64,000 nt of DNA from Volucribacter psittacicida (GCF_004339025.1 NZ_SMFT01000005.1:1-64000); one strand, 5' to 3'; counted from the stretch's first letter, positions 28,876 through 38,865 are shown. The notes: a model not told the origin generated them from the sequence alone. Made by a program: numbers and translations.

Positions 28876-29202
28876 TTATTCTGTAAATTCTTCGCCTGCC
28901 TCTGGTGCCACATTACCTGATAGGGTATAAAGGCGTTTGGTGTTAGAGGTCAAAGTGCGATATTTATACCAAACTTTTTCAAAAGCAGTTTCCGCAGGAC
29001 GTTCGCCACGACAAAATGCCACAAAGGCTTTTTCTTCTTTTGTTGCAGGCTCTTGTTCGCCCGTATCTAAGGCTTTAAAGGCTTGTCCATATTGCTCTAA
29101 AATTTGTGATTCACGAATGGTATAATCGCCATGGCGAGAAAAACCTCGTGGGTAATTTTTATCATCAAAAAAACGGCGTTCTACACGAAAACTTTCAGCC
29201 AT
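28876..29202 (-). CDS. maoP: MaoP/YifE family protein (DUF413)
   Basis: A 108-residue homologue of E. coli MaoP (YifE), reported to help organise the Ori macrodomain of the chromosome together with the maoS site. The sequence is typical (SFRVERRFFDDKNYPRGFSRHGDYTI, FVAFCRGERPAET, KVWYKYRTLT). No enzyme motif is present. Whether the chromosome-organising role applies in this organism is not shown by the sequence. Confidence 0.88.
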   Translation of the reverse strand: MAESFRVERRFFDDKNYPRGFSRHGDYTIRESQILEQYGQAFKALDTGEQEPATKEEKAFVAFCRGERPAETAFEKVWYKYRTLTSNTKRLYTLSGNVAPEAGEEFTE

Positions 29203-29270
29203 AATATCCTCTTATTATCTCAGTGAATAAAAATGCGTTTGCATTAAAACAGCTTATAAAAATAAGTCAA

Positions 29271-29894
29271 TTATTTTTTCAATAATTGTTGTACTGTTTG
29301 CACATATTCGCTGACAAAGGTGTCTACATTATCATTGGATAAACCTTCTGGATTAACACGGAATTTGCCATTGACATAAAAATCAGGCACACCACGCACT
29401 TTAAAGGTTTCGGCTAATTTTGCTTGGCGATTCACTAAATTATTCACCGCAAAGCTATTAATTGAACCATCAAATTGTTCGGCAGAAATACCATTATCAA
29501 TAAAGACTTGGCGAATATCCGCCATAGATTTAAAGGTATTACGTTGCGCACCAACGAATAACCCGTCTTTTACCTTATCCTCTACGCCCATTGCCATTGC
29601 TAATGCCCAAGCACGAGAAAGGTTTTCCGATTGTCCACCTAAAAAGTCAACATGGTATTGTTTAAAGCTCACGCCCTCTGGCAAATTCTGTTTAATTTGT
29701 TGTGGGATTTTGTAATCCATATCAAAGTGATAACAATGTGGGCAATAAAAAGAGAAAAACTCAATCACTTCGGGCTGAGCCGAGCGAGGTTGGTCAATGA
29801 CTTGGTATTGCTTGCCTTCTGTAAGGTTAAGTTCGCCAGCATACACCGATGTGGCAGTAAAAAGTGCGGTCAAAATTGCAAAAATTTTTTTCAT
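29271..29894 (-). CDS. dsbA: Thiol:disulfide interchange protein DsbA
   Basis: Periplasmic oxidase that forms disulfide bonds in exported proteins. The 207-residue precursor has a signal peptide ending SVYA, the active site CPHC (Cys51-Cys54) after EFFSFY, and the cis-proline loop GVPDFYVNG near residue 168. It lies nine bases after yihD on the same strand. LptD, encoded nearby, is a typical substrate. An uptake signal falls in the signal-peptide region (29862). Confidence 0.96.
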   Translation of the reverse strand: MKKIFAILTALFTATSVYAGELNLTEGKQYQVIDQPRSAQPEVIEFFSFYCPHCYHFDMDYKIPQQIKQNLPEGVSFKQYHVDFLGGQSENLSRAWALAMAMGVEDKVKDGLFVGAQRNTFKSMADIRQVFIDNGISAEQFDGSINSFAVNNLVNRQAKLAETFKVRGVPDFYVNGKFRVNPEGLSNDNVDTFVSEYVQTVQQLLKK

Positions 29895-29903
29895 AATCTT
29901 TCC

Positions 29904-30170
29904 TTATTTAGTGATACCACGTGCTTTTAACAACGCAGATTTAAAATCTTCTTCATAATCTTTTTTAATGCCCGGGATAGGCTCAAATTTATCCTTATCC
30001 GCCATTTTCAAATGATAAATAATCACTTCATCGGATAATTCCGCTAAGGGTTTATCAAAACCTGCCTCTTGGGCAATTTTTTGTAAGATTTGAGTCAGAT
30101 GTAAGTCAGGATCTTTAGACCAATAAGGTTGCAAAAGTTCCAATACTTCATTTAAACGATGGCATTTCAT
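29904..30170 (-). CDS. yihD: YihD family protein (DUF1040)
   Basis: An 88-residue acidic/basic mixed protein of the YihD family; its function is not known. Diagnostic stretches are [32 protein letters not shown] and [12 protein letters not shown]. No signal peptide or membrane segment is visible. Its place directly before dsbA and divergent from mobA is the same neighbourhood as in E. coli. Confidence 0.88.
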   Translation of the reverse strand: MKCHRLNEVLELLQPYWSKDPDLHLTQILQKIAQEAGFDKPLAELSDEVIIYHLKMADKDKFEPIPGIKKDYEEDFKSALLKARGITK

Positions 30171-30287
30171 ACGCTTTCCTCTTATTAGGCTTATTAAACT
30201 TAAGCTAATTATGTCATTTTAGTTCGGCTCAAAGTAGCAATATGTTACACTTTCAAGCCAATATTGCAATGAAATCAGGAAGAAAAT

Positions 30288-30866
30288 ATGCCAATGACAA
30301 TCAGTGCAGTGATTTTAGCTGGTGGACAAGGTAAACGTATGGGCGGTGTAGATAAAGGGTTACAACTGCTACAAGGAAAACCGCTGGTGGAACATATTTT
30401 GCAACGCCTAAAACCTCAACTTACTCACATTGCCATTAACGCCAATCGGCATTTACCTCAATATGCTCAATATGGTTACCCTGTGTTTAATGATGAACTG
30501 ACAGGCTTTCAAGGCCCGTTAAGCGGTATGCTGACAGGCTTAAAGCGAGCCACTAGCGATTATGTGCTATTTGTTCCCTGTGATTGTCCTTATTTACCCC
30601 TTAATTTAGTGGAAAAGTTCTCTCAAGCAATCCACCAACAGGCTCCCGTTGCTTATGCTGATGACGGAGAACGTAGCCACCCTACCTTTTGTCTCTTATC
30701 AAAAAAACTGATTACCCCATTAAGCACCTATCTTGCCCAAGGTGAACGTAAAGTCTTAACCTTTTTCCAGCAACAACAAGCTCTCGTTATTGATTTTAGT
30801 GAGCAAAAACAAGGTTTTATCAATATTAACTGGCGAGAGGGGTTGGATAAAAATAACCAAAAGTGA
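30288..30866 (+). CDS. mobA: Molybdenum cofactor guanylyltransferase
   Basis: Attaches GMP to molybdopterin to form the bis-MGD cofactor used by DMSO reductase-family enzymes. The 192-residue protein has the nucleotide-binding LAGGQGKRMGGVDKGL motif at residues 10-25 and VPCDCPYLP near 100. An AGGAAG ribosome site stands before the ATG at 30288. A second ATG two codons later is possible. MobB is not in the window. Confidence 0.95.
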   Translation: MPMTISAVILAGGQGKRMGGVDKGLQLLQGKPLVEHILQRLKPQLTHIAINANRHLPQYAQYGYPVFNDELTGFQGPLSGMLTGLKRATSDYVLFVPCDCPYLPLNLVEKFSQAIHQQAPVAYADDGERSHPTFCLLSKKLITPLSTYLAQGERKVLTFFQQQQALVIDFSEQKQGFININWREGLDKNNQK

Positions 30867-30908
30867 AAATAAGACCGTTTTGGCAAGCCTCTCCTTACTT
30901 TTTAAGAC

Positions 30909-31331
30909 TTAACTTTCCCGTTTCCACAAAGTCTTTTTACCAAATCCCAAGGTGTTATCGGTGAATTTAATTTCATTAAAGCAAATTTCCCATAAGGATG
31001 ATTTCATTGCCCGTGCATAGGGAAAACGCTCATAATAAAAAGCTAATGCACTTTTCTTCATTTCGCCACATAATTCATGAATGGTTCCTGTAAATTGAAT
31101 ACCCTGCAATTTCGCCACCGTTGTGGTGTCGTGGATAATGGTGCCTGTTATTTGAGGGTGGGTTTGCATAATGATACCGTGGCGAGTATCTGGGCTGGTG
31201 CGAATTAATAAGCTGTTATTGAGGGGGTTAAAGGCATAAAAACAAATGCTTGACCACATATCTTGCTGGTTAAACACGCTTAAACTCACAATATGCTTAC
31301 GTTGGAGGAATTTAATGATATTTTCTTGCAT
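30909..31331 (-). CDS. YhbP-like (UPF0306) flavin/pyridoxamine-oxidase-fold protein
   Basis: A 140-residue member of the UPF0306/YhbP group, which has the split-barrel fold of pyridoxamine-phosphate oxidases. The substrate is unknown. Features are LSVFNQQDMWSSICFYAFN, LLIRTSPDTRHG and QFTGTIHEL. The in-frame TTG at 31355 could extend it by eight residues, but the ATG at 31331 fits relatives better. Confidence 0.78.
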   Translation of the reverse strand: MQENIIKFLQRKHIVSLSVFNQQDMWSSICFYAFNPLNNSLLIRTSPDTRHGIIMQTHPQITGTIIHDTTTVAKLQGIQFTGTIHELCGEMKKSALAFYYERFPYARAMKSSLWEICFNEIKFTDNTLGFGKKTLWKRES

Positions 31332-31407
31332 AAGATTTACCCGATAAAAAAACAATGCTATATTTCACCGCAATTTTTACCAGAAATAAAGATTGATCGG
31401 ATAAATT

Positions 31408-31731
31408 ATGGAACAATTTGTTGAAATTACCCCAGAAGAGGCATGGCAATTATTACAGCAAGAAGAAGCGGTATTAGTGGATATTCGTGATTTACCTCGT
31501 TTTAGTTATAGCCGTCCACAAGGTGCATTTCATTTAACCAACCAAAGCTATGGGCAATTTCAAGATGAATACGATTTTGATCAACCTGTCATTGTAAGCT
31601 GTTATCATGGTGTCAGCAGCCGCAATGTAGCACAATTCTTGCTTGAACAAGGCTATGAGCAAGTTTATAGTGTGAAAGGCGGTTTTGATGCTTGGGTTAG
31701 AGCAGAATTACCTATTGAAACGGGGTATTGA
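31408..31731 (+). CDS. glpE: Thiosulfate sulfurtransferase GlpE
   Basis: A single-domain rhodanese that moves sulfur from thiosulfate to cyanide or thioredoxin. The 107-residue length and position of the catalytic Cys65 in [10 protein letters not shown] equal E. coli Glp[17 protein letters not shown] is the family N-terminal motif. It is not beside glpG or glpR here. Confidence 0.94.
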   Translation: MEQFVEITPEEAWQLLQQEEAVLVDIRDLPRFSYSRPQGAFHLTNQSYGQFQDEYDFDQPVIVSCYHGVSSRNVAQFLLEQGYEQVYSVKGGFDAWVRAELPIETGY

Positions 31732-31736
31732 TCCTT

Positions 31737-31839
31737 TATAGCTCCAGTTTAAAATAATACAGAGTTGGCACGCCTCGGCGTACTTATTATACTGTCTTCG
31801 GCGTGCTATCTTGTCTTATTTTAAATTGAAAGGACTATA
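31737..31839 (-). repeat. Correia-like inverted-repeat element, copy 4
   Basis: A reverse-orientation, near full-length copy (103 bases), with GTTGGCACGCCTCGGCGTAC, TACTGTCTTCGGCGTG, CTTGTCTTATTTTAAATTG and the end GGACTATA. It occupies the whole gap between the glpE stop and the tpx stop, where it could act as a convergent terminator. Confidence 0.88.
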
Positions 31840-31843
31840 ATAT

Positions 31844-32338
31844 TTAAAGCACAGCCAAAGCTTTTTCATAATCTGGTTCTTGTTTGATTTCAGGCACTAA
31901 TTCACTGTACAAAACTTGATTATGTTCATCTAAAACGATCACAGCACGTGCGGTTAAGCCTGCAAGTGGGCTTGAATTGATTGCCACGCCGAGCTGTTGA
32001 TGTACTTCTTTATGTCTAAAAGTCGATAATACTTCTACATTTTCAATACCTTCCGCACCACAAAAACGTGCTTGTGCAAAAGGTAAATCCGCTGAAATAC
32101 AAAGTACGATGGTATTTGCTAAGTTTGCGGATTGCTGATTAAATTTGTGTACGGATGTGGCGCAAATTCCAGTATCAATACTTGGGAAAATATTTAAGAC
32201 TTTGCGTTTACCTGAAAACTCACTGAGGTTGACGTCTTTGAGTTCTTTATTGGTTAAGCAAAACTCTTCAATTTTTTCTCCTACTTGTGGAAAATGGCCA
32301 CCAATATCAATGGGATTGCCTGCTAAAGTTACTGTCAT
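31844..32338 (-). CDS. tpx: Thiol peroxidase
   Basis: A peroxiredoxin that reduces hydrogen peroxide and organic peroxides with thioredoxin. With the start at 32338 (AGGAG before the ATG) the protein has 164 residues. The peroxidatic Cys59 lies in [10 protein letters not shown] and the resolving Cys93 in ARFCGAEG, both at family-typical spacing. The upstream in-frame start at 32368 would add ten residues with no counterpart. Confidence 0.95.
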   Translation of the reverse strand: MTVTLAGNPIDIGGHFPQVGEKIEEFCLTNKELKDVNLSEFSGKRKVLNIFPSIDTGICATSVHKFNQQSANLANTIVLCISADLPFAQARFCGAEGIENVEVLSTFRHKEVHQQLGVAINSSPLAGLTARAVIVLDEHNQVLYSELVPEIKQEPDYEKALAVL

Positions 32339-32457
32339 AGGTTTTCTCCTGAATTTGTTGTTATACATTTCGCTTTTGATATTAACATTCTTTTAAATGT
32401 ATTGTGTATAAACTTATCTATTTCAGTAATTATTGTCGTCCTACTTTAATACCGTTT

Positions 32458-35196
32458 TCAGGGCTGCACGATGAATATTTTTACCTCATTCCAATTAAAT
32501 TGGGAAAGGATGTGTTTTACATTTTCTAATGAAATAAAATCCGTTAATTGTTGCATTTCCGTTAAATAGCGGGGATCGGCATATTGTTGTTCACTCAAAA
32601 TGAGCCTTGTTAACCATGTATTTATTTGTTCTAGTCTATTTTTTTCTTGTTGTTGAAAAAGTATTTTAACTTGCTTAATGTCCTGTTCTGTGATGGCCTC
32701 AGCGAGTTGTTGTAATACTTGTTTCGCTTGTTTGATTAATTTTTCGCTATTTTCAGGGCTTGCTGTAAATTTTAATTCGCTTTCAATTTGTTGTGTTTGC
32801 GGATTAAGTTTGCTTGTAAAACTTAAACTGTATATGCCAAGCTGTTGATCTCTTAAAGTTAATTTTAATTTGTCGCTTGCAATCTGCTGTATTAGCGATA
32901 CCAACATTGCCTCTTTCCCTTGCCAAGTATAAGGGGCTGCCCACCACATTGTAATATCCCGTTTTGGCTGCTGTCCCAAGGATAATTGAGAGGTTTGCGC
33001 TCCTTTTGTCATCAATAACGGGGTAAAAGTTAAGGGTTTGCCACGAGGAATGGTAGCTAAATAGGTGCTAACAAGTTGTTGCATTTCATCTTCGCTGAGA
33101 TTATTGGCAATATAATAAGTAGTCGGCGTTTGTTGTATAATTTGCCATTGCTGATTAAGTTGTTTTTCATCAAGTTGTGCCAATGCTTGGGCGTTTGGCG
33201 GAAGATGATGAATGCTAATATTTTTACCATATTTGAGTAATTCTGTGGCGGCGATTAATTTTTGTTGACGAGGTTGGCGAGATTGGCGTTCAAGTTGTTG
33301 TTCAATGCTTTGTTTGATGTCATCAATCGCTTCTGCTTTTATCTTAGTTTCTTGTTGTATTGCATAGAATAAACGTAATAATTGAGCAAAATTAGGGTTA
33401 TCTGCTTGCCCATTAAAAGTCAGTTCTTTGTCCGTTTGATTTAAGGATAAATTCAGTTTTAGGTGTTTTTTCCATTGTGCTAGCTGTTCTTGTTGCCAAT
33501 CAAGGGGAGCGGATTGGGCAATAATTTGACTTGCAATTTGGCTTTGCCAATTAATTAATTCTTTGGCTTGAAAACCTGCTTGGCTAATTGCACGAAAATA
33601 ACTTTTATCATCGGCTAAATTGGTTTTTAACCACACCACTTTATCGCCATTAGCAAGATACCAATGGATCACATTTTGTTCTTTAAAATCTTGTTGTTTA
33701 ATAATCTTGCCTTGTTTTTTTAATGGTGCAAATTCCATTGGCTCAAGTTGAGGAGGGCGATAGGGAGCGACTATTTTTTGTTGCGCCACTTGTTCCTTTA
33801 GTTGTGTTAATTGCGATTGGTTAAGGGAAAAACTAGGTATTGCATTAGGTAATTGATATTGCACAATCTGATCTGGCGAGGATAGCCATTGATTAAGCCG
33901 TTGTTGCACATCTGCTAGCTGGATTTCCGCTAATAATGGCGAGAGGATTTCGGCTATTTTGGCTTGCGAAAGATAGCTTTTATCCATTAATAATGTATTA
34001 CTTAAGCGTTGTACCCACTGGTTAAAATCTGCACTTTTATTATTGTTACGAGCAAAATCAATTTGTTCTTCAATCAGTGTTTTTTGTTGTTCAAATTCAG
34101 CTTGTGTAAAAGGATAACGTTTTAAGCGTTCAATTTCTTGTAAAATTTGTTGTAAACCCTGTTGATGAGAACGTTTTTCTACCCCAGCAAAAATGCCTAA
34201 TGCCACCGTATTTTTACCAATTTCGGATTTACGCACCACCAAAGAATTAACCCCTTGAGCTAATTGTGATTGTTGGTTGCGTAAACGTTGATTAAGCATT
34301 GCAAGGGTTAAGCGATCAATTAATCTTGCTTTGCGTGCTTGTTTATCATCACCACGACTTTGGCTTTCATCAAATCGCCAAATATAAGCGATTTGACTTA
34401 CCGCACTTTGTGGATCTTGCAGTTGATGAATACGAATTTGATTGCTAAGTTTTGGTTCATAATAATCTCGTTCAGGTAAGGCTTTAGGTCTCGCTTGAGC
34501 AAAGTATTGTTGTATGTGGTTTATGGTATCTTGTGGATCCACATCGCCAACAATGAGTAATGTCATATTATTGGGGACATACCATTGCTGATAAAATTGT
34601 TTTAAATGTTCAGGGGTAATGTGTTCAATATCTTCTGCTGTGCCTAGCACGGATCCACGAGCATAACGTGAATTGACGCGGACTGATTGCGTACGTTGCA
34701 AATTCATTCTGGCAGCCACACCTTGTTTGCTACGCCATTCTTCCAAGACAATTAAACGTTCTTTGGCTAAATCCTGCTCAGTTAATTGAGCGGAAAAAAC
34801 CATTTGACTCAGTATTTGCAAGCTATCCGCAAGGGTTTGCTTGGCTGGTGGGAGCAACATATAGGTAGTGCTATCCGCATTGGTTACTGCATTATAATGG
34901 CGACCTCGTTGCCAGCCCTGTTGATGTAAATAGCTCATTACCCCTTGTGGATAACCTTCACTGGCACGAAATACCATATGTTCCAACATATGGGCGACAC
35001 CATTTTGCTGATCGGTTTGATCGATTGCTCCCGCTTTTACTTTAAGCCGAATTTCTATTCTTCCTTTATCCTGCTTTAGGGGCAAAATAAAATAGTTTAA
35101 GCCATTTGTTAATTGTCCCTCAATCAGTTGAGGTTCTGTTTCAGCATAGCTAAGGGTGGCAAACAAGAGGGTAAATAATAGAAAAATTACTCGCAT
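32458..35196 (-). CDS. pqqL: M16 family zinc metalloprotease, PqqL-like
   Basis: A 912-residue exported protease of the insulysin/pitrilysin clan. It has a signal peptide (VIFLLFTLLFATLSYA), the inverted zinc motif HMLEH (His69, Glu72, His73) with a distal EEWR glutamate near 149, and four repeated M16 halves (an inactive C-terminal half). It starts 198 bases after the TonB-dependent receptor gene with a repeat between them. PqqL/FusC-type proteases paired with a TonB receptor cleave imported host proteins for iron in other bacteria. That role is inferred here. AGGAG precedes the ATG at 35196. Confidence 0.85.
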   Translation of the reverse strand: MRVIFLLFTLLFATLSYAETEPQLIEGQLTNGLNYFILPLKQDKGRIEIRLKVKAGAIDQTDQQNGVAHMLEHMVFRASEGYPQGVMSYLHQQGWQRGRHYNAVTNADSTTYMLLPPAKQTLADSLQILSQMVFSAQLTEQDLAKERLIVLEEWRSKQGVAARMNLQRTQSVRVNSRYARGSVLGTAEDIEHITPEHLKQFYQQWYVPNNMTLLIVGDVDPQDTINHIQQYFAQARPKALPERDYYEPKLSNQIRIHQLQDPQSAVSQIAYIWRFDESQSRGDDKQARKARLIDRLTLAMLNQRLRNQQSQLAQGVNSLVVRKSEIGKNTVALGIFAGVEKRSHQQGLQQILQEIERLKRYPFTQAEFEQQKTLIEEQIDFARNNNKSADFNQWVQRLSNTLLMDKSYLSQAKIAEILSPLLAEIQLADVQQRLNQWLSSPDQIVQYQLPNAIPSFSLNQSQLTQLKEQVAQQKIVAPYRPPQLEPMEFAPLKKQGKIIKQQDFKEQNVIHWYLANGDKVVWLKTNLADDKSYFRAISQAGFQAKELINWQSQIASQIIAQSAPLDWQQEQLAQWKKHLKLNLSLNQTDKELTFNGQADNPNFAQLLRLFYAIQQETKIKAEAIDDIKQSIEQQLERQSRQPRQQKLIAATELLKYGKNISIHHLPPNAQALAQLDEKQLNQQWQIIQQTPTTYYIANNLSEDEMQQLVSTYLATIPRGKPLTFTPLLMTKGAQTSQLSLGQQPKRDITMWWAAPYTWQGKEAMLVSLIQQIASDKLKLTLRDQQLGIYSLSFTSKLNPQTQQIESELKFTASPENSEKLIKQAKQVLQQLAEAITEQDIKQVKILFQQQEKNRLEQINTWLTRLILSEQQYADPRYLTEMQQLTDFISLENVKHILSQFNWNEVKIFIVQP

Positions 35197-35246
35197 TTTT
35201 ACTCCTAATAACAAAAGTGCGGTCTATTTTTAAAAATTTTTATTAA

Positions 35247-35352
35247 TATAGTCGTTTCAATTTAAAATGAGACAAGGCGGTACGCCGAAGACAGTACAAG
35301 TCGTACGGCGAGGCGTACCAACGCTGTATCATTTTAAAGTGGAACGACTATA
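35247..35352 (+). repeat. Correia-like inverted-repeat element, copy 5 (complete)
   Basis: 106 bases with intact ends (TATAGTCGTTTCAA and GGAACGACTATA), and the core CAAGGCGGTACGCCGAAGAC, AGTACAAGTCGTACGGC, GAGGCGTACCAACGCTGTAT. It is the best reference copy in the window. It stands between the receptor and protease genes. Confidence 0.92.
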
Positions 35353-35394
35353 ACGCAAGGACAGCCAAAACCGCTGTCCATTATTAATGATAAT

Positions 35395-37914
35395 TTACCA
35401 GTTATAACTTACCCCAAACCAGAAGTTTCTGCCCATTTTATAGGTGCGATTATTACCGCTATTATCGGTAGCAGAGGCCACAATTTTGCGATTTAGCACA
35501 TTATTAATATCAAGGGTAAATTCAATATATTGGTTTTGATAAGTGGGTTGTTGATAAGCAAAACGCCAATCCCACATAAAGTAACTGCCTTGTTTTTTCT
35601 CCTCATAAACAATCACATTACCCTCATAGTCGCCACAAATGGTGCCATAGCTTGGGCAAGCGGTTCTGCTTGAGGAAAAGTGGCGATAGCCTGAGTTATA
35701 ACTTAAACGATGCCCCCAATCTAAACGAATAGCAGGGAAATGCAAATCAATATTAAGGAATGTTGACCAAGGGGAATTGTAATCTGTGGCTGGCAAACCA
35801 TCGGTAATATCCATTAATTTGCCATTTAAGATCATTTTGTCATAGCCCTCGTCAAGCGCAGTGGCATCATATTGGTTAAAATTAGTGCGAGTTTTACTGA
35901 TCCTTGCCCCTAAATCCCAATTTAATTGAGCATAGTGTAAGTCATAGCTTGAAATCGGTTTGAGGGTAAGGGTAAATGTATTGGTTTTACTGCGTCCATC
36001 ATTGGTTTGTTGATAAGTGCGTGTGGTGCTGTCATAAAGTGAAGTAAATTGATCTCTGCCACGACGTTGTACCCATTTAAACGTCCATAAAGTATCCCAA
36101 ATATTTTGGCTAATACCTAACGTATACTCATCGTTATAAGGGGTTTTGAGTCCCTCAACATTATAATCTCTCAATGTCAATGTTGATTGTCGCCATTCGC
36201 CTGTGGCAGAAGAACGGGTATATTGCTCACGATAGGTAATGCCATTGCGTAATTTATAAGCCAAAATATTACTTGCATAATAACGGTTTATCCCACCAAA
36301 TAATTGCGTTTTTTGATTACCAAAAACATCATAAGAAGCAGAAAAACGAGGGGCTAAATCGGTATTTCCTAGGGATTGAGAACGATCCATACGCAAGCCT
36401 AATACCGCATTCACATTACGCCAACTGATACTATCCTGTAAGTAGAAAGAATAGACATTATCATTGGCTTTAACTGTACGAGCAGGATAATAGCTCATCG
36501 TCCGAGCATATTGTTCATTTGGGATACATAAACTACAATCAGTTCCCGTATTGCTGGATTTTGCATAAATATAGCTATAAACATCTTGCATACGCTGATA
36601 TTTTGCTCGTGCAAAATCCACTTCCCAACCAAAGCTGATTTTATGCTCTAGCTGTGCGGTATCAAAGGCTTTGATCTCAAAATTTTGTTTTAAGGTGTAA
36701 GTCTCTTTTTCCGTTTTAAATTTACCATATCCCCCTTCGGCAGCATAAGTGCAACTACCCGTACGAGAATAAGAAGAACACCAATCAATGCTGGCAGTGC
36801 TTTGATAATAGTTATAAGTATTACTTTCGTGTTTAATCTTATTGCCCGATTGGTTATAAGCAATTTGGCTGGTCATTTTTAACCAATCAAACTCTTTTTG
36901 CCATTCTAAATTAAAGCGAAAACCGCCGCCTGTATTGGTAAAAGCCCCCTCTTTAATATTGCGTTTCAAATATTTTGATTGATGAGGAGAATACATTAAT
37001 GTCGCTCGCCATAAATCGCCATTATCAGGCAAATAAACCCCTCTTAACAAAAAGGTTTCATTTAAACGGCGTTGATTTTCCCAAATATCTAAGCTTGAAT
37101 GATGATAAGGCATTTTAGATTGCGTACGAGAATAGCTAAATAACAGCCCTGCTTTATCATTAATCGGCTGATTTAATACAATGCCAAATTGCTGTTTAGT
37201 AAATTGGGGCTGATCGCCTAAGGTTTCGGCGGCCTCAAAACTTTCTCGATCATCAACATGAAATTTCGCCCATTCATCACGTGTAATCCGATAAAACACT
37301 TTACCACTGGCTTTTGATAAATCAGGATCGTTCAATTCCGCATTAATCACACCACCAGAAAATTGCCCATATTTGGCAGAAATATTGCTATCAAAGACTT
37401 CTACATTTTTTAATAAACTGCTATCAATCCAAAAACTTTGTGTACCGCCACCGGGTAAATCAGTGGGACTATAACCGTCCACATCAGTACCATTAATCAC
37501 GCTATTATTCCCTGCAGGATTGAGGTTGTCATTATTGGAGATACCGTCAATGGTATAGTTATTGTTATAGAATTTCTCGCCGTGAATAGATACTTCATTT
37601 GGTGCAATTTCACCGCCTAATTCCGAGCGATCCGCATCATTGGAAAAAATAACATTAGGATTGCCTTTCAATAGTTCGGTAATGTTGCCATTTCCTGTTG
37701 GACGGCGAGCGATTTGTTGTTCAGTGATTTTTTGTGTGCCGACTTGTTGGCTAAAAGGTGTGTCAGAAACGATAATGGTATCAAGTGTAGAATTGGCTAA
37801 ATTTTCGTCACGGGGGGGGGTAATTCCATTTTCTACCGCATTGCTTTCAACAGCATAAAGATGCACACTAAAGGCGTTAGCAATCAATAATGTCAACAGG
37901 TGTTTTTTAAACAT
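35395..37914 (-). CDS. TonB-dependent outer-membrane receptor
   Basis: An 839-residue receptor for an unknown iron source or protein. The signal peptide ends near HLYA. A TonB-box-like TLDTIIVSD near residue 46, a plug domain and a large barrel follow, and the last residue is aromatic (FWFGVSYNW). I start at the ATG at 37914 with GAGGAG before it. The earlier in-frame start at 38025 gives an unlikely leader. A C9 tract (37812-37820) lies at codons 32-35, right after the signal peptide, so the gene can switch off by slippage. It reads in frame here. Confidence 0.88.
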   Translation of the reverse strand: MFKKHLLTLLIANAFSVHLYAVESNAVENGITPPRDENLANSTLDTIIVSDTPFSQQVGTQKITEQQIARRPTGNGNITELLKGNPNVIFSNDADRSELGGEIAPNEVSIHGEKFYNNNYTIDGISNNDNLNPAGNNSVINGTDVDGYSPTDLPGGGTQSFWIDSSLLKNVEVFDSNISAKYGQFSGGVINAELNDPDLSKASGKVFYRITRDEWAKFHVDDRESFEAAETLGDQPQFTKQQFGIVLNQPINDKAGLLFSYSRTQSKMPYHHSSLDIWENQRRLNETFLLRGVYLPDNGDLWRATLMYSPHQSKYLKRNIKEGAFTNTGGGFRFNLEWQKEFDWLKMTSQIAYNQSGNKIKHESNTYNYYQSTASIDWCSSYSRTGSCTYAAEGGYGKFKTEKETYTLKQNFEIKAFDTAQLEHKISFGWEVDFARAKYQRMQDVYSYIYAKSSNTGTDCSLCIPNEQYARTMSYYPARTVKANDNVYSFYLQDSISWRNVNAVLGLRMDRSQSLGNTDLAPRFSASYDVFGNQKTQLFGGINRYYASNILAYKLRNGITYREQYTRSSATGEWRQSTLTLRDYNVEGLKTPYNDEYTLGISQNIWDTLWTFKWVQRRGRDQFTSLYDSTTRTYQQTNDGRSKTNTFTLTLKPISSYDLHYAQLNWDLGARISKTRTNFNQYDATALDEGYDKMILNGKLMDITDGLPATDYNSPWSTFLNIDLHFPAIRLDWGHRLSYNSGYRHFSSSRTACPSYGTICGDYEGNVIVYEEKKQGSYFMWDWRFAYQQPTYQNQYIEFTLDINNVLNRKIVASATDNSGNNRTYKMGRNFWFGVSYNW
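37812..37820 (-). repeat. C9 homopolymer tract in the receptor gene
   Basis: Nine consecutive C on the coding strand encode part of Thr-Pro-Pro-Arg. The gain or loss of one base would move the frame. Its length is in the range of contingency-locus tracts in Haemophilus and Neisseria. Confidence 0.8.
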
Positions 37915-38259
37915 AAAGACTCCTCGTGTTAATAGAAATATTGCTATTTGCAAAACACAATAGCAAATTGAAATCAAGCTAAAAGGTTTCAGTTGAAAAT
38001 TAAAATAAGAGTAATTCTCACTCAATAAAGCGGAAAATGTTATTTTTTTCTTGATTTGTTGTCAAGATTTAATCAATTTATGCACCAAATTAATCATTTG
38101 GTGTGATATTTCGACCATAAAACCTTGACCTAACCTTATTAAGGTATAAAATATGCGCAATTTATTTTTATCTAAAAAATAAATTGAATAAATATCATAC
38201 CTATCTCTATTAATCGTATATTCAATAGAGATTTAGTTTCTTTTTATCTCGGAGTTCAT
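37915..38259. other. Divergent promoter region between the receptor gene and yagU-like gene
   Basis: 345 AT-rich bases holding a Fur-like site (38006-38020) and presumably both promoters. No small gene was seen. Confidence 0.45.
38006..38020. promoter_or_regulatory. Candidate Fur box before the TonB receptor
   Basis: TGAGAATTACTCTTA (minus strand) matches 10 of 14 defined positions of the 7-1-7 Fur consensus. It is about 90 bases before the receptor start. Suggestive of iron repression, not proof. Confidence 0.45.
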
Positions 38260-38865
38260 ATGTCAGGATTATTTGTACAAACCGATCCTAGCCGCCGTCG
38301 CTATGGAATCGCTATTTTTGTTGGTATTGTAGCAGGATTAATTTCTGCTTTCGTAAAATGGGGAGCGGAACACCCATTCCCACCGCGTAGCCCTTTTGAT
38401 TTCTTTGCTGCAGCTTGTCAAGATCCAAGCCAAGCAATCGAAGTTTGCTCACGCGCCTTTTTAAATCCGCCTCACGTATTTTTACGTGACTATATTGGTA
38501 TTGACCCTACTGCGGCAGTATTTACCTTTGCAGATCATGGTTTTAACTGGATTGGGGTTACGCATATTACCTTTTCTCTCGTTTTTGCCATTGGTTACTG
38601 CCTTGTGGCAGAGCGTTTTCCAAAAATTAAATTTTGGCAAGGGATTGGAGCAGGGATTATCGCCAATATTTGTGTGCATTATATTTCTTTCCCTTTATTA
38701 GGCTTAGTGCCACCTGTTTGGGAATGGCCAGCTTATGAACATATTTCTGAATTAGTTGGGCATATTTTCTGGTTCTGGACTATTGAGGTTATTCGCCGTG
38801 ATTTGCGTAACCGCATTACCAAAGAACCTGATCCAGAAGTACCTTTAACTTCGCCTTATCGTTAA
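38260..38865 (+). CDS. yagU: YagU-like inner-membrane protein (DUF1440)
   Basis: A 201-residue membrane protein of the YagU family. In E. coli YagU affects acid resistance, but the molecular role is unclear. It has about four hydrophobic segments ([74 protein letters not shown]) and the conserved [12 protein letters not shown] stretch near residue 35. CTCGGAG precedes the ATG. It is a single gene with its own terminator. Confidence 0.82.
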   Translation: MSGLFVQTDPSRRRYGIAIFVGIVAGLISAFVKWGAEHPFPPRSPFDFFAAACQDPSQAIEVCSRAFLNPPHVFLRDYIGIDPTAAVFTFADHGFNWIGVTHITFSLVFAIGYCLVAERFPKIKFWQGIGAGIIANICVHYISFPLLGLVPPVWEWPAYEHISELVGHIFWFWTIEVIRRDLRNRITKEPDPEVPLTSPYR

